From NCBI RefSeq assembly GCF_000346465.2, contig NC_034009.1, forward strand, positions 15,416,950 through 15,480,949: a stretch of 64,000 nt of DNA. Direction: 5' to 3'. The DNA is from Prunus persica (Eukaryota; Streptophyta; Magnoliopsida; Rosales; Rosaceae). Both the position numbers and the translations under genes were made by a program. Below, one piece after another: positions 33,780 through 44,587 of the stretch. How positions within the stretch are numbered: position 1 is the first letter of the stretch; every line of letters starts with the position of its first letter. The notes beneath the pieces are model-generated. The model was not told where the DNA came from. It was given only the letters and a program-made list of their open reading frames with translations, and made no database searches.

Positions 33780-35890
33780 ACAGAAGCCTCGCCAAAAAAA
33801 TCAAGTCATCCGCAAAGAATAGGTGCGAAATTAAATGACCAAACCGCAATGCCCTAACAGCGTTCCACTCATTCTTTAACACCCTAACAGCAATGATGTG
33901 ACTAAGCTTTTCCATACATAAAACAAAAAGGTAAGGGGAAAGAGGGTTACCTTGTCTAACACCTCTTTGAGGTTTGAAACTCTCAGTAAGCTCCCCATTC
34001 TAGATAATTTTGTAAGAGACATTCTTGACACAGCTCATAATAAGTTGAAGAGAAGTTTCCCCAATACCAATTTCTGCAAGAGTTTGCTCAATAAAAGACC
34101 ATTTCAATCTGTCATAAGCCTTAGAGAGGTCAATTTTCCAAGCTATATATTCGGTTTTACCTCTTGCTTTATGGAATCTATGCAAAACCTCTTGAGCAAT
34201 GAAAATATTATCTGAAATTTGTCGTCCATGAACAAAGCTAACCCGATTGGGGCTAACAAGCTTACACATAAGAGGTCTGAGCCTTCCAACAATGATCTTA
34301 GAAACAACTTTGTATAAAGTGTTACATAGACTAATTGGACGAAACTGCAGCATGCTCTGAGGATTAGTGATTTTAGGAACTAGAGTAACAAGAGTACTGT
34401 TCAGAAACTCTTGAACGGAACCAGTAGAAAAACACTTAAACACCAAAACTTCAATATCTTTCTTAGAAAGAGACCAACAATTATGGGGGAAAAAAAAAAC
34501 CAGAATAGCCATCGGGACCAGGAGCCTTGTAGGGACCAATAGCAAAGAGAGCATCCTGCACCTCCTTTCAGTCACCTCTTTATTGATAGTAGCCAAATCA
34601 GCCTCAGGAGTATGAAGAAAAAGAGAAGGCAAAGGACTATGAATGATATCAACAGCATCATCCAAAAAAAGCCCATGAAAATACTCAACAGCAAGCGCTT
34701 TCAAACCTTCTTTACTAGAGATCCAATCCCCATTATTATCTTTAAGCCTTTCAATCCTATTCCTTCTTCTTCTTCTGACAAGAGTAGTAATGTGAAAGAA
34801 CTTGGTATTTCTATCCCCACCCTGCAGCCAAGAAACTCTAGATTTTTGTTTCCAAAACACATTCTCTTGATCCAATAAATCCTCAAACTCCTGTTGTAGA
34901 TGCTTCTCTAGATTGCTAAAAAAAATGGGAGAAACCCTTACAAAGAGGCCTTTGAATACCTTGAAGCCTAGCAAGAATTCTCTTTTTCTTTTGAAAAATT
35001 TTACCAAAGATTTGAGTATTCGACTCCCGAAGCAGGGGAATCAACATGTCCAATTTATTAGAAACTGAACCTTCCAAATTCTTCCACTTAACTTTAATGA
35101 ACTCAGGAAATAAACAATGTTTAAGTCACATTGCCTCAAATCTAAAAGGTTTAAGCTCAGCTGAAGGACTCTTATCAGAAATAAGACTAATCAAAAGAGG
35201 ACTATGATCAGAACATCTTCTAGGCAGATGCCTCACGAAAGCTTCAGGAAATAAAACCCTCCACTCCTTTTTACAAATAACCCTATCCAATCTCTTCATC
35301 ACAAAATCATCACCAACTTTCTTATTAACCCAAGTAAACTTGGGTCCCAAAAATCCCCAATCAATGAGCCCATGCTGATCAAACTAGTCCTTGAAACCTC
35401 TACTTTTACTAGATAATTTTCCAAATTTTTCATCCTCAAACAAGATATCATTAAAATCCCCACAGACAACCCAAGGAAAGATTCCAGGAAGCAGCAATAA
35501 TAGATCAGTTTTGTCAGAGATAAGATCTCCTAGCTGGGCAAGGGTACCCATACATAGCAGTAAATATCAAAGAAATACCTCAGAAGTCTCAACACAAACA
35601 GAAACAGCTTGATCCATGTAATTAATGACGCTCAAGTTGAATTTAGCATCATCCCACAACAACTAAGTACCACCATAGAAGCCTACAACATCAGAAATTT
35701 CAGCTTTAGGGAAGCCAAGTTGAGAAATGACTTTCCGAGCTTTACTGGAGCTAATTCTAGGCTCCAAAATAACCAACATATCCAACTTATGTCTATACTT
35801 AAGATCTTGCATAGCAAGCAAGGATCTCTTATTACCTGCCCCTCTAATATTCCAACAACCAATCATTATGATGGAAGGCAAAGAGAAACG
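33780..35890 (-). pseudogene. LINE ORF2: endonuclease and reverse transcriptase, proximal piece
   Basis: The minus strand reads an AP-type endonuclease: MIGCWNIRGAGN (35880), LVILEPRIS, VVCGDFNDI (about 35460) and RRCSDHSPLL (about 35210). The RT follows: SRVSWLQGGDRNTKFFH, LVTLVPKITNPQSMLQFRPISLCN, HGRQISDNIFIAQEVLH, WKIDLSKAYDRLKWSF (34000-34830), then GVRQGNPLSPYLFVL and the active-site box FADDL (33802-33816). This is the normal order of a plant L1-like LINE. Several stops and at least four frame changes break it. It was cut by Tat-A at 33779 and continues at 15826. Confidence 0.88.
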
Positions 35891-35902
35891 GTCAAAAAAG
35901 AC

Positions 35903-37830
35903 CTAATCAGAATTGGCAGACAAAGGCCCCATACACTTGAGACCTTGAGCCTTGCCATCCTTTGCACAACAAGCAGACACACCAATGATTAAAGCTTCAC
36001 AAACTTTAGAATCTAACTGCACACTCTCAGAATCCTTCAAATCTTGAATTTCCATATCCTGATCAACAACTCTGTAAACCACATAAATAATATTTCGAGC
36101 TTGAGGCTTAGAAATGGAATAATAATCATTTCTACGAGCATTAACCTCCCCAATTTCCAAACCACCATTATCAAAGCTAGTCACAGGCCTCCTAAGATTA
36201 CCCAAAGCTTGGTCCAACTCAGACATAGAAGTTATAGTGGAATCATGAGGCAAATTCTTAGAACTAGGCCTCAAGACAATAGCAAGCCTAGAAGAAGATT
36301 TATTTGAAATATCAGACAAAACTTTTCTCAGCCTACCGACCTTTTTCTTGCCCTTATTAGGAGGAATTAGATCATTCCAACCATCATCATCTTTACTTTG
36401 AATAGCCTTCCCATTAATTGACAGAAGATTCTCCAAAGTCCCAAAAACATGTTCTTGCTCACTATCAAAACAATCGTTCTCCAAGATATTAAATCTAGAA
36501 CCAAATGCATCATAAATCCCAGCCTCAGAATTAAACTTTTGAACAACTTCCTTTTTATCTTTCTGAGGCAAAGCATTGCTGGAATGAAAAACTTTCTCCT
36601 GTCTCTTGTGGACGACCTCAGGGCTAACACCCTTTCCTTTATCTTCACTAGCAGTAGTCCCATTTTTAAAATTCTTCTTCCAAGCTTTTCTAGTCGAAAC
36701 AACATTCCATATACCAAAACCTGCCTTATCCCCAGTAGGGTCAATTGGGCCTTTTTGATTATCATCAAGCCTCATCTTACGTAACTTCTCCACTTGATGA
36801 GAACGCATCTCTTCTTGAATATCCCCAGTCATATCCATATCAGTCTCATTGTTCTTATGGATAGGGTTAGCAAAAGGACAATACTCTTTATTGTGCCCAA
36901 CTCTGCAGCAATTAAAACAAATCACAGGGAGATTTTCGTATTCCACTCTAACAGGCCTACCTTCAACAACTAGGTTAGGGATGAGAGGCTTATTCAAATC
37001 AATTTCAACACAGACCCTTGCAAACTTACCTATCATTTGACCTACAGTATGAACATCCACCTTATATGATGAGCCAATCAAATCCCCAATACACTTAATA
37101 GTCTCAGAATTGAAAAATTCAACTCCCATACCAGATAATCTCACCCAAACAGTAATGCGGGAGACATGCTCCTCAGCTGCACAAAAATTAGGTCTCCATT
37201 TTTGGACAGCAACATACTGTCATGCACTACCCAAGGACCCCCAGTTAACATATACAACAAGTCCTCCTCAAGAACAAAACAAACAATGAAGAACCCATTG
37301 TTTAAATCAACCAATTGCATTGGTCCCTTAAGTCTCCAACGCTGCTTCAACCGTGCAAGGACAAAATTATAGGTATGAGTCTTCCCTACAAACTGGATAA
37401 TCACAGAATTTTTCCACGGTCTATAGATCTTATTTTTAAGATGTTCAGAAAAACGAATCGAAGGACCACAAGGAGAATCCTTAACTTCATAATCACCAGA
37501 TTCAATAAAGAACCCATCCTTCTCCATTCCTTCGGTATATTCAAAACAAGAAGAGCTTAGTAACTTATCTTTGAAATTGACCTCTGGCATGGGAGGGATT
37601 TGATCGGACTAATCCATGCCACCATCATCGCTTCCAGGAGGCGCAAAATCCTCTGAACGGAATTGTTTGGATGAACCATCCTTCATGACAACAGGACTCT
37701 CCGTAGGCCGGTGAGCCGAAAACTTGAAACCAGGAGACGCAGATGCCTTCGAGCCGATTGGATCTGAAAGAGTTGGGCAAGAGAACGCAGAAGGAAAGGG
37801 AGCCTGTGGAGCGCGTTCGAACACACTCAT
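35903..37830 (-). pseudogene. LINE ORF1 (DUF4283, CCHC knuckle)
   Basis: It starts at ATG 37830 (MSVFERAPQAPFPSAF). A TAG at 37611-37609 interrupts the leader. The DUF4283 core follows at 37590-37150 (IIQFVGKTHTYNFVLARLKQRW, LLYMLTGGPWVVHDSML). A frameshift near 37145 leads into VDVHTVGQMIGKFARVCVEIDL and the knuckle CFNCCRVGHNKEYC (about 36880), then a long hydrophilic tail to 35903. ORF1 of plant L1-like elements is an RNA-binding chaperone (family knowledge). Head-to-tail spacing to ORF2 is about 20 bp. Only one stop and one frameshift make this the best-preserved LINE part in the window. Confidence 0.88.
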
Positions 37831-37956
37831 AGTGACGACCTCATTTTATCTTTTCGGCACCTTTCCTTTTCCTTATAAAAGTTTATTTTCAAAACGAACC
37901 CAACACTTTCTTCTTTCTGCAACCTTTCTTCGCTGTAAAAAATATAAATATGAGAA

Positions 37957-38063
37957 GCAAGAAGAGAGGAGGCTGAATTCAAGGGATCTTCTGCTAAGGC
38001 AATGGATGATTTTCTTGAAACCATTCTATCAACAAGACAAGAACATAAATCTATTATTGGTTA
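37957..38063 (+). pseudogene. C-terminal fragment of a UGT paralogue
   Basis: The sequence matches the last about 35 codons of the intact UGT (60627-60733) with only a few substitutions. It includes 'gctgaattcaagggatc', 'atggatgattttcttg' and 'cataaatctattattgg', and ends at the same stop codon. The usual reading frame survives over the fragment. It lies between the 5' end of the LINE and the left end of a second Harbinger, whose TTA target overlaps the stop codon. The rest of this copy is not in the window. Confidence 0.88.
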
Positions 38064-38064
38064 G

Positions 38065-38297
38065 GCCATCTCCAATCCATGAGGCTAAACCCAAAATATC
38101 CCAAAGTATAGCCTAAAATGTCTCCCAACCTAAGAAAATGAAAGGGCCAAAATTTGGAAAAAGTCAAACTTGGGCCCAAATAGCAGTACAAGTATTGCCT
38201 GGACCTAAAACTATTCGGTGGAGCCCACCTGCATCTGAAGCAGCCACCATGTGCAAAGAGTCTGATGTGGGCCCCAACTCATGCTGTGCTGCTGATG
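38065..38297 (+). mobile_element. Left end of a second PIF/Harbinger element
   Basis: GGCCATCTCCAATCC follows a TTA trinucleotide at 38062-38064, the typical end of a Harbinger element in a TWA site. Subterminal sequence continues to about 38297, where family-S LTR sequence begins without a proper LTR start. The ORF1 relic at 52025-56640 probably belongs to this element. I could not find the matching right end. Confidence 0.55.
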
Positions 38298-39322
38298 GTT
38301 GGGTTCGTTGTGATCAATTTTGAAGTTTTGAAGCTTAATTTAGGATCTAAGTTTTGACCCGTTTTTGGCTTGATTTTCTGGCAAGCTCCGGCCATTTTTT
38401 GGCCATGGCCCAAGACCAAAAGTTGCTCCCTTAATTGTCACAAACATGTAGGTATAGGTATTGTCAGGTGTTTCGAGAATTTTTCGGTCGCTGAAATTTT
38501 CTCAAGACACCCACACACAATCGGCTCATGGGCCATGGTGTGGTGGCCCATTTCGCTTTTAAAACGTTCCCCATGTCATCCTAAGCACGAGGTATGCTCG
38601 GATTCGAATTTGGTTATCGTTTGACAGTCGAACGGATTTACGCATATTAGGCGATATCTGGGTTCGACATGTTTGAACTGTTGGATCAGCTTCATTTCCA
38701 AATATGTTATTCTCTGTACCTCTAGGATCGTGTAGGAACTCACAGATTGAGAATCGGAGTTCCAGATATGCCGAATCAATGATTCAAAAATTATGTTAAA
38801 CGTTGACCATTTGATCGTGTGATCGAGAGCGATCTGATCGCTCGATTGAGACCAAACTTGCAGAATGGGTTTTGCAGGCTTTGTTGAACTCATAAGAACT
38901 TTTAGATCGGAAATCGGAGGTCGTGGGCCCCGCAAGCACAGTTGACCAAGTTTAGGAAGTTTGACCAATCAGTTGATAGAGAGTCTTCCAAGGTTATTTC
39001 ACCTTTCGAAACACGTAGTTGGACCTTAGAAACTCTCTGTTCATCGTACGCACACTTGAGTCCCGAGAAAACTAGGAGTTTATTCTTAAAGTTCTCATTC
39101 GTAGTATTTTATTTAATCTAGTCCTCATATTCTTTAATTGGTACTCTGGCTTAGCGTACCCAGCAAGCAAGACCTTCTTAGGGTCACGCAGCGTCGGACT
39201 TTCTGTGAGTGGACTTTTTTTGAAGAAGCATTATTTTCAATGATTAAATTACCATGCATTTAAAATGGATTATGTTGACTATCGAGTTTATATATATATC
39301 GTTTAATTATGGAATTTGCGGT

Positions 39323-39829
39323 TGTTGATGCTCAAAATGGCCCGGCCAATATTGAGTCCAACTTAGTGATTAGGTATGCGGGGTCTTTAGGAGGGAAGAG
39401 AGCTGAGGCCCTTGGTAAAATATAGGTTGATGGGAAACCTGCAGAAGACAAAGTGGGAGAAGCAGTCGTTAAGCTTCGGACACCAGTGTGGTGCCGGCCG
39501 AAGGCTCTCCGATGCCTAAGTCAGTTACAAGTAGTAATTCTGGCACAGTAACAGTAAAAGTGGGAGAATAGTTCTTGCTTTTACCTGGGTACTGTTCCCT
39601 ATTTATAGGGAGGTGAAAGTAGGAGGTTTGCACAAAGTTTCGATGTGGGACTTTGTGCAAGTCGTCGTGGTGGCGACACGTGTCCTGGAGATTAGGTTTG
39701 GCAGCTGGGGGCTTCGGTAGGTGTCTGGCACCTCGGAAGTGTGTCTTCCTTCGGCACAGGAGAAGGCGTGGCTGCCTTGGTGCTAGTCACTTTGGTGCTG
39801 GGTATGCTCGGTTCATTATGGTGTAAACA
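39323..39829 (-). mobile_element. 3' LTR of Tat-B
   Basis: This left copy lies beside the polypurine tract, so it is the 3' LTR of the minus-strand element. A TATA box, CTATAAATAG on the minus strand, lies near 39597-39606. Confidence 0.92.
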
Positions 39830-39989
39830 GTAGTCCCCCAAGTTCGCGGTCGAGAAGTAACTTCTGGGTTGGGAACTTGTGAGTTTTTGTAATTGTAACC
39901 GAGCATTCCAGCTTCGTTGGGAGTCGTAGGGCACTCCCTAGTCCCCCAAGTTGGCAAGCTAGGAGTTGCGTGAACATATGGTAGCTGGG

Positions 39990-40254
39990 TACCTGGGTAC
40001 TTGGGCATGTTGCAGATGAGATGTGAGCTGGGTCCGTAGGGGAGCCAGGCCTTCAAAGGAGCCGGGTCGAGTGAAATTTTTGGACTCCCCACAATTTGTC
40101 CATGGCCCTTGCCGTTCGGCAAGGGTCTAGCCAAATATTTCCCTCGTTTTTTTTTTTTGGTGTGCTCGGGAGCTAGGCCATCGAGGGAGCCGGGCCATTT
40201 GAAAATTTTCGACTCTCCAAAATGTCTCCATGGCCCTTGCCGTTCTGCAAGGGT

Positions 40255-40290
<36 letters not shown>

Positions 40291-41490
40291 TTTGAATGGC
40301 CGGGAGCTAGGCCTTTTTGGGAGCCGGGTCGTTTTTGAAAATTTTGCTCTCCAAAATTTCGACATGGCCCTTGCCGTTCGGCAAAGGTCTAGCTATTTTT
40401 TGGTTGCTCGGGAGCTAGGCCTTTTTGGATTGGGTCTTCGGCAAGGGGCTGGGGTTGGGTTCAAAGTGGGCTTCGGCATGTGAGAAAGGCTAGGGTTTTG
40501 AGAAGGTTGGACCCGAGATGGGCCTTGGCCAAAAGATAAAAGGATAGGACCTTGATATAGCCTGCCGTTCGGCAGGGTGGATAGAGATTTTTTTTTTTTT
40601 TTTTTGTTTTTTGGGGCTGTTCACATAAATTCGGTAGGCAAGGAGATTGTGACCGGAGAAGAGAGCCTGCGCCGTCGTCCGTAGCCGAGCATATTGCGGG
40701 CCATTCGGGAAGCAAATTTGTGGACTCAGGTCTGCGCTGGCCTCGGCCAAGTCTGGTTCCGGAGGAGATCAAGGGTAAGAGAAGATCGAAGTGTGGGCTG
40801 GTCCTTCGGCAGGGCGGCGCAACAACTGGTTCGGTGAGCCTTCGGTGTAGCAGCTGCTGTCGGAGTGGTGCTTCGGCAAGGCGACACAGCTGGAGTAGCT
40901 TGGTTGTGCTTGCCGATCGGCAGGTCTTGGCCACGGCTGGCCTTGTTGTTGATCGAAGCTTCGTCAAAGCATCGGGGTTGTCCTTCGGCAGGTTCTGTCC
41001 GAGGAGGTGCTGGCTGCGCGGCAGCTGGGTTGTCGTGGTGTCCAGCAAAGGGAGAGCTGCCCAACGTTCTTGCCGTTCGGCAAGAGACGTGGCGACGGCT
41101 GGGGTGTCCTGCGGCAGGCGGTGTTGCTGGGCAGATTCTGCAGGCCGTGGCTGGGGTTGTTTCGGCAGGCGTCGTAGCTGGAGCACGGGGCTAGGGCCTT
41201 CGGCAGGTGCTGCGCAGGGTCGTTGAGGTATTTGCTGAATCCTTCCGATCGGCAAGGGTGGTGTGGAGAGTATTTTGACCGAAAAGGTGAGTCCCCCATT
41301 TGTTGTTTCCCGGGCCTTGCCGTTCGGCAAGCCCATTTATATTATGTGGTGGAATTGGCTTGGGTGTCTTGATCAAATTTGGGCCGAGCCTTGTAGTAGG
41401 TTTGGGCTTATGGAGTAGGCTAGCAAACTTGAAATTTTGGGACTCCATTTTGTGTTTGCACGGGCCTTGCCGTTCGGCAAGGCCCCTATG
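39990..41490 (+). repeat. Repeated palindrome CTTGCCGTTCGGCAAG and about 125-bp tandem units
   Basis: The palindrome CTTGCCG-TT-CGGCAAG, exact or with one or two changes, recurs near 40108, 40236, 40370, 40562, 40907, 41067, 41317 and 41466. The first three sit in about 125-bp tandem units that also contain 'gggagctaggcc', 'gagccggg' and 'ctccaaaat', separated by poly-T runs (40147-40159, 40258-40289). The zone lies between the Tat-B 3' LTR and the TATA box of the antisense gene, so it is the upstream region of that gene. Confidence 0.8.
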
Positions 41491-41631
41491 TTTCCCTCAA
41501 TTTTTTTGTTTTTGGTTGTTTGTGTATTTTGGAAATTGAATTTCAAATTGTGTGTAGGTACAAGGGATTTAGGAGGGAATATGAAAAGGTGCTAGGGTTT
41601 GCTCGTGAATCGAGGCGTGGTACCCTTAGTT

Positions 41632-41642
41632 GGCTATAAAAA
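41632..41642 (+). promoter_or_regulatory. TATA box of the Tat-B antisense gene
   Basis: GGCTATAAAAAGG lies about 390 bp upstream of the ATG at 42032, with a plausible start site near 41665-41675. It points in the direction opposite to the gag-pol promoter in the right LTR. Confidence 0.65.
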
Positions 41643-41664
41643 GGAACTTGGGGTGGGGAAGGCA

Positions 41665-44269
41665 CCACACTTGAGTTGAGTTGAGAAAATTTGTGAGAAA
41701 TTGAAGAAGAGGAGAGGCGATTTCCGGCGATTAGTTTGTGGTGGTGCTTGTGGCTGAGGTGATTTCCGGTGAACCATTCGTGGTGCTACGAACAAGGTTA
41801 GACCTTATTTCGCTAGAACCTTTGAATTGAAATGTCTTGTTTTGCATGAACATGTTGAAGGTTAGGAAGAACACATTGAACATGAGCATGAATATGATGA
41901 ACATGTTGAACATATGTATGAACATGTAGAATTCTTGCCTGGCATGAAGATTTGGCAAATTTTTGTTGTTGTGGTTCGATCCTCTCTGCATGTGCATTTA
42001 GTTCCTTTTTATTGTTTTTCCATATTTGTAGATGTCTGAAAGTTCTGATAGGGAAAGTCTTGACCCCCCTGCCTTTGGTGGGGATGATACTGAGAGTGAA
42101 GAGCCCAGCCAGTATATATGTTCTGAAGAGGAGAGTTCAGAGACAGAGGGTCTGGTAGAAGGCACTATAGAAAGTAGGATGATAGGGCGTGGGGCTGAGG
42201 GGGGTGAGCCATCAGTAGACTCTGGGTCGGCTGCATATAGGGAGATGCAGAGGAATTACGTAGAGTTAGAGGCTATAGCTAACCGGGTTCTAGCCTTGCC
42301 TCAAACGCAAGAAGTGGGTTCGAGCAACCAGGCATCACCATCAGGGTCTGTGGGTATAGCCGTGGCTTCGGTGTCAGAGGGATTAGACATCCGGGTTGGT
42401 GTCCCGTTGCCGAGGCGGAATACACTTACAGAAGCGAAATTGGCCCAGCTACGAACAGATTTTTGTGTGCCAACCTATGTGGGCTTGAGGTTACCCACTG
42501 AGGCCGATGTAGTCAGATATCCCTCGGATGGCTCCGTGATGATTTTTACAGATATGTATCGGCACGGCTTCAGACTACCGTTTCATCCGTGGGTTCAGAT
42601 GATGTTGGCCAAGTTGGGGTATGCACCGGGGCAGTATAATCCCAACTTTTGGATTCTTCTTCATGGGGTGTATATTGCCTGGTGGTTGGCTGGGTTAGGG
42701 GAGCCAACGTTTGAGCAATTCATGTACCTGTACTCCATTTCGAAGCAGCAGGGGAATTTTGGCTGGGTACAGGCGAATTGCCGAAAGGCGAAGGAGAGAG
42801 GCTATTTTATTGGACACAAGCCCACAACGCAAAAGTCCTGGAGGAACAGGTGGTGTATGGCCTACGGGGACTGGGAGAGTCCTCCAGGGAAGAGCGTTGT
42901 CCAGCACATTCCTACCCACTTCCAGTCTATAGGTCCTTGGCCCCATCCCTTAAGATTGTCCAATGCCTGATTGTGTTGTCTTGGCTCCTATTTTTGGTTC
43001 TGTATTTTGTTTGTGCCAGTGTAAATGGCTAAGTAGTTTCTAACTCTCGGTGCAGGTTCAGTGAAGTGGGGCCCTATCTCCAAGGAGCAAGAAGACGAGG
43101 TTGAGTGGGTGAGGGCGCAGCTATCAGAGACTGAGCGTGAGTGCGGGAACCTAGTCACGTAGAAGAATTAGTTTGAGTCCGGACTGCTGCAAGGAAGTAA
43201 GTACCTGGGTCATCTTTTTGTTGTGTGCTGAGCCTTTGTGAGTTTGAGTAATAGAATTGCTTTGTTTGTTTTGACAGTGGCTGGCATCATAAGGGGGAGC
43301 ACGAAGGTGGCCGTAGACATTGATGAGGCCGAGATGCAGAAGCGACTGAGGGAGTCTCGGGCCAAGAAAGCTGAGAAGAGTGCTGGAAAACGACCCAGGG
43401 ATGATGATGAGGGTCGGGTTGCGGACGTGCTGGGGAAAAGGAAAGCCTTGGAGGAGGCTCATCAGCATGTGATGGGGTCAGGGACGAGACTTCCGCCCTT
43501 TGATCTGCAGGCACCGCCGAAGCTACCCTTCGGCATGGAGGACGTGTTCGCTGAAGGGGTAGAGAAGGTAGACTTCGGCAGGCTACGCCAGCAGAAGAAG
43601 GAGGTCAACCTGGCTATGCACCGGCAGGAGGTGCCTTTAGTGAACGTCTTCCTGGAAGGCGTGAAAAGCGACCCTGAGGCTCTGGCGAGGACTCCAGCCG
43701 CTTCCTTCATTGACCGGGCCCAAAAGACGATCCTCACCTCTGCCTATGTAAGTGTTTAGGCCCTTTCTGAATGTATTTGTGTTGGTTTATTTTTGTATGG
43801 ATTGACTAACATGGTTTTTGTTTTGCAGGCCTTTGGCGAGATGTACGTCAGCATGGCCAAGGCTGACAAGGAGATCCAGAGGCTGAAGAGGCGGGATGAG
43901 CTAGCCAAGAGCAAGATGGCGGAGGCGCAGGAGGTCATCCGAGAGAAGAACGCCTTGCTGGTTCAAAAGGCGGCCTTGGCCAAGGAGGTGGAGGAGCTGA
44001 AGAGATCGAAGGCCGAGGAGGTGGCTGCTGCCCGAGTCGAGGCGATTGAGTCCTTCCGATCCTCAGAGGAGCTGAAGAGCTATATCATGGATCGACTGGT
44101 TGATGAGCAGCTTCGCTGGGAAGATAGGTTGGTTAGGTTCAACCCCTCGGTGGAGATTAACTTTGACACCAGTGGCGAGCCCCCTGCACAGACCCCTCCT
44201 GCGGATGCTAGCGCCCCGACACCAGAGGCTGAGCCGGCCACTGAGGATGCCCCGTCGACCGAGTCTTGA
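41665..44269 (+). pseudogene. Antisense multi-exon gene in Tat-B (Transposase_28-like)
   Basis: Deduced exons: untranslated about 41665-41796; coding 42032-42932, 43056-43196, 43278-43747, 43829-44269. Introns all have GT..AG ends and keep frame; the last three are 81-123 bp. Together they give about 650 codons. The N-terminus is acidic (SESSDRES, EEESSETEG). The middle reads LAQLRTDFCVPTYVGLRLPT, PFHPWVQMMLAKLGYAPGQ and GVYIAWWLAGLGEPTFEQF, then W-rich YFIGHKPTTQKSWRNRW. That resembles the 'putative gypsy type transposon' family (PF04195). The last exon is a long coiled coil (KADKEIQRLKRRDELAKSKMAE) with a Pro/Ala/Glu-rich tail. Two TAG stops in exon 3 (43160 and 43169) are both CAG-type changes. 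It may be non-functional or the stops may be recent. Confidence 0.78.
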
Positions 44270-44587
44270 AGGCGTTGCCTTCGTTATGTGTTATAGTGAT
44301 TTTGTACTTTAGTGATTGTGTTGGAACACTTTATTTTGTTTATGTATGAACACTTGTCCTTGCCTGGAGCAAGGGTGTTTTTATTTATGATATGAGACTT
44401 GGTTTGATATCAAGTGTGCTAGTAAAGTAATTGCCATGTGAATGCATGAAAATGAGCCGGAGTCGGGCGTTTTATTTAAATAGGTGCCGAAAGGCAGAAG
44501 GTACAAGTGGTCTAGGGTCTAGATACCTTACTTCTACCTTACAGTAAATAATCAAGACCAAAGTATTGTCCTAGGGTCTAGATATGT
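44270..44587. other. Spacer between convergent genes in Tat-B
   Basis: About 320 bp separate the antisense gene stop (44269) from the pol stop (44588). No feature is recognised apart from short AT-rich runs. The two genes run tail to tail. Confidence 0.5.

Noticed and set aside
40720..41336. Overlapping open frames of 110-290 codons on both strands
   Set aside because: They arise from GC-rich repeated DNA (the CTTGCCG palindrome zone) and have low-complexity composition in every frame. No family resemblance.
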